A stretch of 64,000 bases of DNA from Nocardioides cavernaquae (GTDB taxonomy: Bacteria > Actinomycetota > Actinomycetes > Propionibacteriales > Nocardioidaceae), in assembly GCF_003600895.1 (NCBI RefSeq), contig NZ_QYRP01000002.1:3391002-3455001 (forward strand), read 5' to 3'. Every line of letters starts with the position of its first letter. Position 1 is the stretch's first letter. A model generated the notes under the pieces. That model was not told the DNA's origin. It saw nothing but the letters and a program-made list of their open reading frames with translations, and did not search any database. Position numbers and translations under genes: made by a program. This document shows positions 18,194 through 26,857 of this stretch, in pieces.

Positions 18194-18883
18194 GTGACCG
18201 AGTCGCTGCCCATGTTCCCCCTGAACACGGTGCTGTTCCCGGGCGTGACGCTGCCGCTCCACGTCTTCGAGGACCGCTACCGGGCGCTGGTGCACGAGCT
18301 GCTGCGGATCAAGGATCCGAAGAAGCGGCTCTTCGGCACCGTCGCGATCCGCGAGGGCTTCGAGGTCGGCGAGCGACTCGGCGGCACCAGCGCGCACGGC
18401 GGCCAGTCGCTCTACCGCATCGGCTGCCTGCTCCAGCTCACCGAGGTCGACCAGAACGGCGACGGCACGTTCGACATCGTCGCGGTCGGCCGCGGGCGGC
18501 TCCGCCTCGACCGGCTCGACACCAGCGGGCCGTTCCTCGCCGGCGAGGTCGACCTGCTCCCCGACGACGATGCGTACGTCGCCCAGGAGGTCGCCGACCG
18601 CGCGTTCCTCACCTTCGAGCGCTACCGCGAGCGGCTCTCCGAGCTGCACGGCCACGAGGTCCTCGAAGGCGACCTCCCCCACGACCCGACGTACCTGTCG
18701 TGGAGCCTGGCCGCCACCTGCCTGCTCCCCCTGCCCGACCGGCAGTCGCTGCTCGAGGCCGAGGACACCCACCTGCGGCTGGCCATGGTGACCAAGCTGC
18801 TGCGCGACGAGCTGCGGGCAATGACGGCACTGCCGTCACTGCCCGCGATCGACGTCGCCCGGACCGGCTGGTCCCCCAACTGA
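18194..18883 (+). CDS. LON peptidase substrate-binding domain-containing protein
   Basis: The 229-aa protein matches the N-terminal LON domain found alone in many bacteria: LPMFPLNTVLFPGVTLPLHVFEDRY at the start and a beta-rich body, without any AAA or protease domain. Its function is unknown; such proteins may bind unfolded or target proteins. The GTG at 18194 was chosen because the 20 codons before it carry no family sequence and TAGGGT lies 7 nt upstream. It is convergent with the DUF3352 gene, with the two stops adjacent. Confidence 0.88.
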   Translation: MTESLPMFPLNTVLFPGVTLPLHVFEDRYRALVHELLRIKDPKKRLFGTVAIREGFEVGERLGGTSAHGGQSLYRIGCLLQLTEVDQNGDGTFDIVAVGRGRLRLDRLDTSGPFLAGEVDLLPDDDAYVAQEVADRAFLTFERYRERLSELHGHEVLEGDLPHDPTYLSWSLAATCLLPLPDRQSLLEAEDTHLRLAMVTKLLRDELRAMTALPSLPAIDVARTGWSPN

Positions 18884-20815
18884 TCAGTCGGTGGTGAGCC
18901 GCACCAGCGTTCGTTCCTCGTCACCGGTGACGGTCCGGCTGAAGCCGAGTGCCTTCAAGGGCTCGACATCAGCGCGGTCCTCCTTCGAGTTGGCTTTCAC
19001 CAGCCAGTTCTCGGCGTCGAAGTCGATGAAGAGCACGCTCGCAGCGTCGCCGGCCTCCGGGAGCACGGACTCGTAGGTCTTTGACCCACCCAGGCCCGAG
19101 GTGCCGGCGAGGTCGGCCAGGTGAGCGGCGTCGAGACCGACGAGGACATCGTCGCCGTCGCGCTGCCAGACGAGCGTCGGAACAGCTGCTCCCTTGAGCT
19201 TCTCCAGGGAGGCCTCGACCTTCGCGGGATCGCCGTTCACACGGAACGCGACCGGCATGCCTCCGCCGTCGAACATCTTCTCCGGGTTGAACCCGTCCGG
19301 GAACACGACGGCGAACCCGTCGCCGCCGAGTGCCTCGATGTCGGCCGGGTAGTCGAGACCGGTGCTGTTCTCGAACTCCTTGATCATGCTCTTCTCCGAG
19401 CCGCCCCACATGCCCATGCCGAAGGCATCGAAGAGGTGCTCCTCCCAGCCGTCGGCCAGCCCCGCGCCGTAGGCGATCGGGGCGGTGGCCGGGAACGTGT
19501 CGAGCAGATCGTCACCGCCACTCCCCGCGGCCAGGTCAGCGGCCCCCAGGTCCAGGTGGTCGGCCACGAGCTCGAACTCCAGGGCTCCGTCGGCGAAACG
19601 CACCACCCCTCCGGCACCGCGGAAGCCACTCAGCGCCGCGCGGACGTCCTCAGGCACCTCCGGCGTCAGGAACTCATCCTCCATGGCGGCCATGTCCTCA
19701 TCGGACATCTCCTCGTCCTTCACCGCGGGCATCTCGTCGTCCGCAAGCTCCTGCGCCATCTCGGCGGTCAGTTTCGCGTGCTCGTCCAGCATCTCCTGGC
19801 GCGCTTCCGGCGTGAGCTGGAGCTCGTCCATCTCCGCCTCGGACATCACCTCGGTCGGCGCGGGGCCGTACTTCTTCTCGAGGTACGTCTCCTGCTCCTC
19901 GGACGTCATCTTCGTGAGGCGCTTCTCCTCCGCCTTCGTCATCGGCGCGTACGAGACGTCCCCGTCAGCGCTTCCCAACTCCGCCACGCCCTCCATCTCG
20001 GAGTCCATCGCCATGCCGATCCCGAACAGCGGGACCATGCCAGCGCCCATCCCGATCGGGTCGAGGCTGCTCAGACCCGACGCGGCCATCATGGCCAGGA
20101 ACGGCTCCTTCTCGGCGGCCTTGAGGATCGCGTCACCTGCGGCAGGCGCGGCGTACAGGGTGACGACGCCGGCGTCGCCGGCCTTGTCCGTCCACTGCTG
20201 GAAGTCGGTGTCCTGCGACAGCGGAGCCTCGGCGCCATCGGCCAGCACCGCCTTCGCCACGGCGTCGGTCCGCGCCAGGACCGCCCACTTGCCGAGGACG
20301 GCGTGGCCCTGAGTTCCGCCACCGCACTTCTCGGCCTCATCGAGGCCCCTGTCCAGCCCTGGTCCGTCGGTGACCTCGAGCACGGTGACGAACTCCGGCT
20401 TGTCGTAACCGACAACGGCGATGGCTGCGCGACTGCCCACCCACGGCTCGACGTCCTTGAAGCCGAGATCGCACGTCAGGTCCGACATCGCCAGGTTGAA
20501 GAACCGCTCGCGCAGGTCGCCGGACTTGCCCGTGCCGAGCGAAGGAAACTCTCCGAGGAAGTCGGCGGCTTCCAGCTTCTGGCTTCCTGACGGGTCGAGG
20601 TCCACGGCGGCGTAGGCCAGCGTCGAGGCGGGTAGCGCCTCGGCCGGCTGCGGGCCGCGGGCGAGGAAGGCCTGACCGACCCACACTCCCCCGCCGACCA
20701 CCGCCGCGACACCCACGACGCCGGCAGCCGCCAGGGCTGTACGACGCCTGCGCGGCGTGGATGGCGGGACGACCAGCTGGTCTCCCAGCCCGAGTGGTGC
20801 GGCTGCGTCGGTCAT
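18884..20815 (-). CDS. DUF3352 family membrane-anchored protein with Met/Glu-rich insert
   Basis: This 643-aa protein has a short cytoplasmic N-terminus, a membrane helix (about residues 28-50) and a large extracellular region. It is a paralogue of the next gene upstream: both share the LPASTLAYAAVDLDPSG-type start of the domain, a GDAASVLFIDFDAENWL-like motif and a LV(R/T)LTTD/E-type end. Relative to that paralogue, it carries an extra stretch at about residues 235-395 that is very rich in Glu, Asp, Met and Lys, including repeated EEM and DEEM patterns. The function of DUF3352 is unknown. ATG at 20815 was chosen over an ATG 22 codons upstream because it gives the paralogue-like N-terminus. 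A hairpin between the two genes may separate their transcripts. Confidence 0.82.
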   Translation of the reverse strand: MTDAAAPLGLGDQLVVPPSTPRRRRTALAAAGVVGVAAVVGGGVWVGQAFLARGPQPAEALPASTLAYAAVDLDPSGSQKLEAADFLGEFPSLGTGKSGDLRERFFNLAMSDLTCDLGFKDVEPWVGSRAAIAVVGYDKPEFVTVLEVTDGPGLDRGLDEAEKCGGGTQGHAVLGKWAVLARTDAVAKAVLADGAEAPLSQDTDFQQWTDKAGDAGVVTLYAAPAAGDAILKAAEKEPFLAMMAASGLSSLDPIGMGAGMVPLFGIGMAMDSEMEGVAELGSADGDVSYAPMTKAEEKRLTKMTSEEQETYLEKKYGPAPTEVMSEAEMDELQLTPEARQEMLDEHAKLTAEMAQELADDEMPAVKDEEMSDEDMAAMEDEFLTPEVPEDVRAALSGFRGAGGVVRFADGALEFELVADHLDLGAADLAAGSGGDDLLDTFPATAPIAYGAGLADGWEEHLFDAFGMGMWGGSEKSMIKEFENSTGLDYPADIEALGGDGFAVVFPDGFNPEKMFDGGGMPVAFRVNGDPAKVEASLEKLKGAAVPTLVWQRDGDDVLVGLDAAHLADLAGTSGLGGSKTYESVLPEAGDAASVLFIDFDAENWLVKANSKEDRADVEPLKALGFSRTVTGDEERTLVRLTTD

Positions 20816-20880
20816 GTGCGATGCCTTCCCCCTGATGCCGGGCACGCGCCCGAGATGCGCCCGCGGCAGGAAAATGCACA

Positions 20881-20916
20881 AGGGCGCTCGCGCAGCGTAA
20901 GCCGCACGAGCGCCCT
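20881..20916 (-). terminator. Hairpin between the two DUF3352 genes
   Basis: A perfect 10-bp stem (AGGGCGCTCG at 20881-20890 with CGAGCGCCCT at 20907-20916) encloses a 16-nt loop. It lies 17 bp downstream of the stop of the 20934-22541 gene on the minus strand, where it should end or attenuate transcription before the second DUF3352 gene. No T-tract is present. Confidence 0.6.
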
Positions 20917-20933
20917 CAGTGGCGGAAATCAGC

Positions 20934-22541
20934 TCACTCGGTGGTGACCGTCAGCAGCGAGTGGCCCACGTCGCCGTCGGCCCAGCCGCTGACGCCGATG
21001 CCCTGGAGGGGCTTCACGTTGTCAACGATCTCGTCCGGAGCACCGAGGTCCGACAGCAGGTTGTCGAGCCAGTGGCTGCCGGCGTCGAAGTTGATGAAGA
21101 AGACACCCGTCGCGTCCTCGTCCTTCGGCACGACCTTCTCGAAGAGGTCGGTGTCGCCCAGACCCTTCTCAGCGGCCAGCTTGTCGGCGTACTTCGCGTT
21201 GATCGTGACCACGACGTAGTCGCCGCTGGTCTTGCTGACCACGAAGTTGCGGGGCATGTCGTACTTCGCGCCAGCGGCACGGAGCTTGTCGATGACCTTC
21301 TCGATGGCCTTGGGGTCGCCCTTGATCTTCAGGCCGACCGGGATCGCGGTGAAGTCGCCCTGCATGATCGCGTCAGCGTCGAAGTCGGCGTCGATGGCGA
21401 GCGCCAGCGACTCACCGGTGAGGGTCTCGATGTCCTCGGGAACCGAGAGGCCGGTCTCCTGCTCGATCATCTTGACGAGGTCGTCGGTCGACATGCCCGA
21501 CTCTTCCTCGAGCATGGAGCCGTTGGCGTCGAGAGCCTTCTCGACCCAGCCGTCGGGCAGTGCCAGGCCGAACATGGCGGCCGTGGTCGCGGGCAGCGAG
21601 CTCGCCGCGAGCGTGCCGTCCTTGCTGAGCTTGCCGGTCACCGCGTCCTCGGGCTGCTCCATCGCGAACTCTGCCTCGAGGGAGCCGTCGGAGATGCGAA
21701 CCGAACCACCGGCGCCCTTGAAGTCATCGACGAACTTCTTCGCCTCGGCGGGCAGGTCAGACGCGGGCATATCAGCAGCGAAGGCGTCGAAAGCCACCTT
21801 GGCGGCCTCGGGCGCGGCGTACAGCGACATGATGCCCGGGTCGCCAGCGGCGTCGATCCACCGCTGGAAGTCCTCGTCGTCAGAGAGCGGCGCCTTCTCG
21901 GCGTCCTTCACGACATCCTTCGCGATGGCCTCGGTCTCGGCGATGATCGCCCAGTCGCCGCTGACGGCGTAGCCGCCTTCCTCGCCCGACTCCTCGGAGT
22001 CCTCGGCCATGCAGGATGCGACCTTCTTCAGACCGGACTCGGCCTTGGCGGCGTCCTTGACCTGGAGCACGAAGACCGGCGCAGGCGTCTTGTCCTTGCC
22101 CTGGTCGATCGCAGCGATCGCGTAGCGGTCGCCCAGCCAGCCGTCGACGTCCTTGCTGAAGTCGAGGTCCTTGCAGAGACCGTCCTTCTGCATGGCCTCG
22201 AAGACCTTCTCGCGGATGTCGTCCTTGGTGCCGAGGTCCAGCTCGTCCTTGAACGCCGGGAACTTGTTCAGGACCCGGACTGCCTCGATCTTCTGCTCGC
22301 CCGTCGGGTCGAGGTCGATCGCGGCGTAGCCGAGCGTCGTGGACGCCGGCAGTGCCTCGGCCGGCTGGTCGCCCTGCTGGGTCCAGGCCTGGTAGGCCCA
22401 GGCGCCACCACCGGCAACCGCGGCAACGAGGACGGCGCCGCCAGCGGCGAGCGCGATGCGCTTGCGGCCCTTGGGCTGCGGCTCCTCGATGACGGTGGTG
22501 GGCTCCGGCGCAGAGGCGTCGGGAGGAATGACGTCAGACAT
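20934..22541 (-). CDS. DUF3352 family membrane-anchored protein
   Basis: The 535-aa protein has a Pro/Glu-rich cytoplasmic N-terminus, a membrane helix (about residues 29-50) and an acidic extracellular DUF3352 region starting with LPASTTLGYAAIDLDPTGEQ. It has two Cys (LCKDLD, ASCMAED) that could form a disulfide. The protein is acidic throughout. It is the paralogue of the 18884-20815 gene and probably the ancestral form, since it lacks the long Met/Glu-rich insert. Function is unknown. Confidence 0.85.
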   Translation of the reverse strand: MSDVIPPDASAPEPTTVIEEPQPKGRKRIALAAGGAVLVAAVAGGGAWAYQAWTQQGDQPAEALPASTTLGYAAIDLDPTGEQKIEAVRVLNKFPAFKDELDLGTKDDIREKVFEAMQKDGLCKDLDFSKDVDGWLGDRYAIAAIDQGKDKTPAPVFVLQVKDAAKAESGLKKVASCMAEDSEESGEEGGYAVSGDWAIIAETEAIAKDVVKDAEKAPLSDDEDFQRWIDAAGDPGIMSLYAAPEAAKVAFDAFAADMPASDLPAEAKKFVDDFKGAGGSVRISDGSLEAEFAMEQPEDAVTGKLSKDGTLAASSLPATTAAMFGLALPDGWVEKALDANGSMLEEESGMSTDDLVKMIEQETGLSVPEDIETLTGESLALAIDADFDADAIMQGDFTAIPVGLKIKGDPKAIEKVIDKLRAAGAKYDMPRNFVVSKTSGDYVVVTINAKYADKLAAEKGLGDTDLFEKVVPKDEDATGVFFINFDAGSHWLDNLLSDLGAPDEIVDNVKPLQGIGVSGWADGDVGHSLLTVTTE

Positions 22542-22601
22542 GTATGTGGCTCCCCGTGATTGTGGTGCTGAAGGTCACCGGAGCCTACCGGCTCAGCGGA
22601 C

Positions 22602-23111
22602 TCAGGCCCGGGAGTTCTCCACCGGCGCGGGCGATGTCGTGAGCAGCACGGCCAGCGCGCCGAGCATCGCTGCGAACGGGAACACGCACCACGCCGCTCC
22701 CGGCTGGACGCGCAGCATGCCGGGCACGGTCGAAAGCTCGGCGGCGCTGCGCGCCGATGCCTGAGGGTCCGCCGGGCTGAGCAGCAGCCCGACGCCGATC
22801 ATCACCGCGCCCGCGATCACCGACCCGGCCAGCACTGCGAGGACCATGGTCAGCGGGTCGCGCCGACACCACCAGGTCAGCACCAGGCCGAGGACGAGTC
22901 CCACCGGCGCCGCGATGGCGACGTACGTGCCGGTGGAGCGGAACTCGCCGTCGGGCATGAAGTACGGCTCCTGGCGGAAGACCACCGCCTCCGGCGCTGG
23001 GTCCCACAACGCCCACCAGCTCACCCCTGCGGCAGCGCCGATGAAGCCGAACGCGAGCATCACCGCCAGCACGCCCAGCACGCGGCGCCTGCGTCCGCCG
23101 TCAGTTCGCAA
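22602..23111 (-). CDS. Hypothetical membrane protein (possibly DUF2567-like)
   Basis: This 169-aa protein has an Arg-rich N-terminus, a first hydrophobic helix (about 11-32), an extracellular loop with PYFMPDGEFRSTGTY, and three further hydrophobic segments (about 62-80, 86-110, 143-160). The four-span layout with a loop after the first helix recalls DUF2567 proteins of actinobacteria, but I am not certain. The start is a TTG that overlaps the dnaE end by 11 bp, so translation is probably coupled to dnaE. Confidence 0.6.
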   Translation of the reverse strand: MRTDGGRRRRVLGVLAVMLAFGFIGAAAGVSWWALWDPAPEAVVFRQEPYFMPDGEFRSTGTYVAIAAPVGLVLGLVLTWWCRRDPLTMVLAVLAGSVIAGAVMIGVGLLLSPADPQASARSAAELSTVPGMLRVQPGAAWCVFPFAAMLGALAVLLTTSPAPVENSRA

Positions 23112-26100
23112 GGCAGCCCGGCCCGAGCAGCTGCTTGAGATCGGCGAAGAGCGCCGGCGTGGGGGTGACCCGCAGCCTGTCGTCGAGCCGCAGCACGGTC
23201 GTGGCGTTGCGTGCCATCAGCCGGAGCTGCACCTCGGTGACACCCGGGTGCGTGCCGAGCACGTCCTTGAGCTGCTCGACCACGGGAGCCGTGCAGCGCG
23301 TCGACGGAAGCGAGATCACGACCGGTCCGCTCGGCCCGTCGGACAGGTCGGGCACAGTGACCTCCTGCGCCATGATCTCGGGGGTGTCCTTGCTCCGCGA
23401 GAGCCGGCCCTTGACCGTGATGATCGCGTCCTCGGCGAGGTATGGAGCGGCGAGCTGGTAGCTGCTCGGGAAGAGCAGCACCTCGATCGCACCCTCGAGG
23501 TCCTCGAGCGTGACCATCGCCCACGAGTCGCCGCGCTTGGTGATCTTGCGCTGGACGCTCGTGATCAGTCCGGACACCGTCACGAACGAGCCGTCCTGCC
23601 GCTCCTCGTCGAGCAGCAGCGCGCCGATCGAGCAGTCCGCGCTCTGCGACAGGATGTGCTCGAGGCCGAGCAGCGGGTGGTCGGAGACGTAGAGGCCGAG
23701 CATCTCGCGCTCGTTGGAGAGCAGCGTCGACTTGTCCCACTCGTCGATGTCGGGCACCGCGACCGTGACACCGAAGCCGCCACCCCCGTCACCGTCGTCG
23801 TCGAGCCCGGCGAAGAGGGAGTCCTGGCCGATGGCCTCGTTCTTCTTGATGTCGACGTACTGGTCGACGGCCGCCTCGTGCACCGTGACCAGCGCACGCC
23901 GCTTGTGACCCAGTCCGTCGAAGGCGCCGGCCCGGATCAGCGAGTCGACCAGCCGCTTGTTGCACACCGGCGCAGGCACCTTGGACAGGAAGTCGTTGAA
24001 GTCGGTGAACCGGCCCTTGTCCTGGCGCGCCTCGACGATGCCGTCGACCACGTTGGCGCCGACGTTGCGGATGGCGGTGAGGCCGAACCGGATGTCGGTG
24101 CCGACTGCAGTGAAGTTGTGGGCCGACTCGTTGACGTCGGGCGGGAGCACCTGGATCTTCATGCGGCGACACTCATTGAGGTAGATCGCCATCTTGTCCT
24201 TGTCGTTCTTCACCGAGGTGAGGAGCGCGGCCATGTACTCCGTGGGGTAGTTGGCCTTCAGGTAGGCGGTCCAGTAGGTGATGACGCCGTATGCCGCGGA
24301 GTGCGACTTGTTGAACGCGTAGTCGGCGAAGGGGACGAGGATCTCCCACAGCACCTTGACCGAGTCCTGGGGATAGCCGCGCTCGAGCATGCCGGCCTCG
24401 AATCCGGCGTACTGCTTGTCGAGCTCTTCCTTCTTCTTCTTGCCCATGGCGCGACGCATGTTGTCTGCGGCACCGAGCGAGAAGCCGGCGAGAACCTGGG
24501 CGATCGCCATGACCTGCTCCTGGTAGACGATGAGACCGTAGGTCTCACCGAGCACCTCCTGGAGCGGCTCCTCCAGCGCAGGGTGGATCGGCACGATCGG
24601 CTCGCGACCGTTCTTGCGGTGCGCGTACTTGTTGTGGGAGTCGGCACCCATCGGGCCCGGGCGGTAGAGCGCGGAGACGGCCGTGATGTCGGCGAACTGG
24701 TCGGGAAGCATCGAGCGCAGCAGCGCACGCATGCCGCCACCATCGAGCTGGAAGACGCCGAGCGTGTCGCCACGCCCCATCAGCTCGTAGGTCGCCCGGT
24801 CGTCGAACGGCACCTCCTCGAGGACCACGGTCTCGTCGCGGTTGGCCAGGATGTTGGCCAGCGCGTCCTCGAGCGTGTGGAGGTTGGACAGACCGAGGAA
24901 GTCCATCTTGACCAGGCCGAGCTCTTCGCACTTGGGGTACTCGAACTGGGTGATGATCTGGCCGTCTTGCTTCGGGTCCATCAGCGGGACCACGTCGATC
25001 AGCGGCTCGCTGGACATGATCACGCCGGCCGCGTGGACGCCGGTCTGCCGGATCTGGCCCTCGAGGCCGATCGCGGTCTGGTAGATCGTGCGGACGTCGT
25101 GGTCGGCCTCGTAGAGCGCCCGGAACTCGCCGCCGTCGGAGTAGCGCTTGTGCTCCGGGTTGAAGATGTCCTTGAGCGGGACGCCCTTGCCCATCACGTC
25201 GGCCGGCAGCGCCTTGGTGATGCGGTCGCCGATCGCGAAGCCGTGGTCGAGGATGCGCGCCGCGTCCTTGATCGCCTGCTTGGCCTTGATCCGGCCGAAG
25301 GTGGCGATCTGAGCGACACGCTCGGTGCCGTACTTCTCGGTGACGTACTGGATGACCTCGCCGCGTCGGTGGTCGTCGAAGTCGATGTCGAAGTCGGGCA
25401 TCGAGGGACGCTCAGGATTGAGGAACCGCTCGAAGAAGAGGCCGTGCTCCAGCGGGCACAGGTCGGTGATCCGCAACGCGTACGCCGCGATGGACCCCGC
25501 GCCGGATCCACGACCCGGACCGACGCGGATGCCGTTGTCCTTGGACCACTGGATGAAGTCGGCAACCACGAGGAAGTAGCCGGAGTAGCCCTTGCCCGAG
25601 ATGATCTCGAGCTCGAACTCGGCGCGGTCCTTGACCTCCTGGGTGAGGCGCTCACCCGGGTAGCGCGCCTCGAGGCCGCGGAAGACCTCCTTGCGCAGCC
25701 AGGACGCCTCGGTCTCCCCCGCCGGGATGTCGGCGCGCGCCATGTAGCCACCGGTGGACTCGGTGAACTCGACGTCGCAGCGCTCCGCGATCAGCAGCGT
25801 GTTGTCGCAGGCCTCCTTGAGGTCCTGCCTCCCCCACAGCTCACGCATCTCGGCAGCGGACTTGATGTAGTAGCCCTGGCCCTCGAACGCGAACCGCTTG
25901 CCGCCCTGGCTGTAGGGCGGCTCGGCCATGCGGCTGCCGGACTGGACGCACAGCAGCGCCTCGTGGGCGCCGGCGTCCTCGGGGTTGTTGTAGTGCGAGT
26001 CGTTGGTGGCGATGGGCTTGATGCCCATCTCCTTGCCGAGCTTGAGCAGGTCGTCGCGGACCCGCTTCTCGATGGAGATGTCGTGGTCCATCAGCTCGAG

Positions 26101-26682
26101 GAACACGTTGTCGCGGCCGAAGATGTCCTGCAGCTCACCGGCCTCGCGCAGCGCCTCGTCCCACTGGCCCAGCCGCAGCCGGGTCTGGATGGCGCCGGAC
26201 GGGCAACCGGTCGAGACGATCAGGCCCTTGCTGTGCTCCTGGAGGAGCTCCTTGTCCATGCGGGGCTTGAAGTAGTAGCCCTCGAGGCTCGATCGGGACG
26301 AGAGCCGGAACAGGTTGTGCATGCCCTCGGTCGACTCGGCCCACATCGTCATGTGGGTGTAGGCGCCACCGCCCGAGACGTCGTCGCCGCCCTCCTCGGA
26401 GCGGTCGCCCTTGCCCCAGCGGACCCGGCGGCGCTCCTGGCGGGGCGTCCCCGGTGTCAGGTAGGCCTCGATGCCGATGATCGGCTTGACGCCGTACTTC
26501 CGGGCCTTGGAGTAGAAGTCGTAGGCACCGTGCAGGTTGCCGTGGTCGGTCATCGCGATCGCAGGCATGCCCAGGTCGGAGACGCGCGTGAAGAGCCCGT
26601 CGAGGAGCGAGGCTCCGTCCAGCATCGAGTACTCGGTGTGGACGTGGAGGTGAACGAACCCGTCCCCGGACCCTGCTGCCAT
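23101..26682 (-). CDS. dnaE: DNA polymerase III subunit alpha DnaE
   Basis: This is the replicative polymerase. The 1193-aa protein starts with a PHP domain (FVHLHVHTEYSMLDG, then MTDHGNLHGAYDFY). It has the polymerase palm with MPDFDIDFDD (catalytic Asp residues near 428-434) and GPGRGSGAGSIAAYAL before it, then the helix-hairpin-helix region and a C-terminal OB fold. Length and motifs fit DnaE1 rather than the mutagenesis-associated DnaE2. ATG at 26682 gives the family start; a 24-codon open extension upstream is not conserved-looking. Confidence 0.97.
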   Translation of the reverse strand: MAAGSGDGFVHLHVHTEYSMLDGASLLDGLFTRVSDLGMPAIAMTDHGNLHGAYDFYSKARKYGVKPIIGIEAYLTPGTPRQERRRVRWGKGDRSEEGGDDVSGGGAYTHMTMWAESTEGMHNLFRLSSRSSLEGYYFKPRMDKELLQEHSKGLIVSTGCPSGAIQTRLRLGQWDEALREAGELQDIFGRDNVFLELMDHDISIEKRVRDDLLKLGKEMGIKPIATNDSHYNNPEDAGAHEALLCVQSGSRMAEPPYSQGGKRFAFEGQGYYIKSAAEMRELWGRQDLKEACDNTLLIAERCDVEFTESTGGYMARADIPAGETEASWLRKEVFRGLEARYPGERLTQEVKDRAEFELEIISGKGYSGYFLVVADFIQWSKDNGIRVGPGRGSGAGSIAAYALRITDLCPLEHGLFFERFLNPERPSMPDFDIDFDDHRRGEVIQYVTEKYGTERVAQIATFGRIKAKQAIKDAARILDHGFAIGDRITKALPADVMGKGVPLKDIFNPEHKRYSDGGEFRALYEADHDVRTIYQTAIGLEGQIRQTGVHAAGVIMSSEPLIDVVPLMDPKQDGQIITQFEYPKCEELGLVKMDFLGLSNLHTLEDALANILANRDETVVLEEVPFDDRATYELMGRGDTLGVFQLDGGGMRALLRSMLPDQFADITAVSALYRPGPMGADSHNKYAHRKNGREPIVPIHPALEEPLQEVLGETYGLIVYQEQVMAIAQVLAGFSLGAADNMRRAMGKKKKEELDKQYAGFEAGMLERGYPQDSVKVLWEILVPFADYAFNKSHSAAYGVITYWTAYLKANYPTEYMAALLTSVKNDKDKMAIYLNECRRMKIQVLPPDVNESAHNFTAVGTDIRFGLTAIRNVGANVVDGIVEARQDKGRFTDFNDFLSKVPAPVCNKRLVDSLIRAGAFDGLGHKRRALVTVHEAAVDQYVDIKKNEAIGQDSLFAGLDDDGDGGGGFGVTVAVPDIDEWDKSTLLSNEREMLGLYVSDHPLLGLEHILSQSADCSIGALLLDEERQDGSFVTVSGLITSVQRKITKRGDSWAMVTLEDLEGAIEVLLFPSSYQLAAPYLAEDAIITVKGRLSRSKDTPEIMAQEVTVPDLSDGPSGPVVISLPSTRCTAPVVEQLKDVLGTHPGVTEVQLRLMARNATTVLRLDDRLRVTPTPALFADLKQLLGPGCLAN

Positions 26683-26857
26683 GAACCTGTGGGCTCCTCT
26701 CAGAGCGCGCCGCAAGAGGCGGCAAGACGTGCGAAAAATGGGGCCAAGAATCAAGCTGGAACGGGGAAGGACCCCACTCTAGGTGATGCTGGACCCGACT
26801 CTAGGCAGGCCCACCGACACCGAGCGCAACGTCATCGGTCGCAGCAGAAATACCCGT

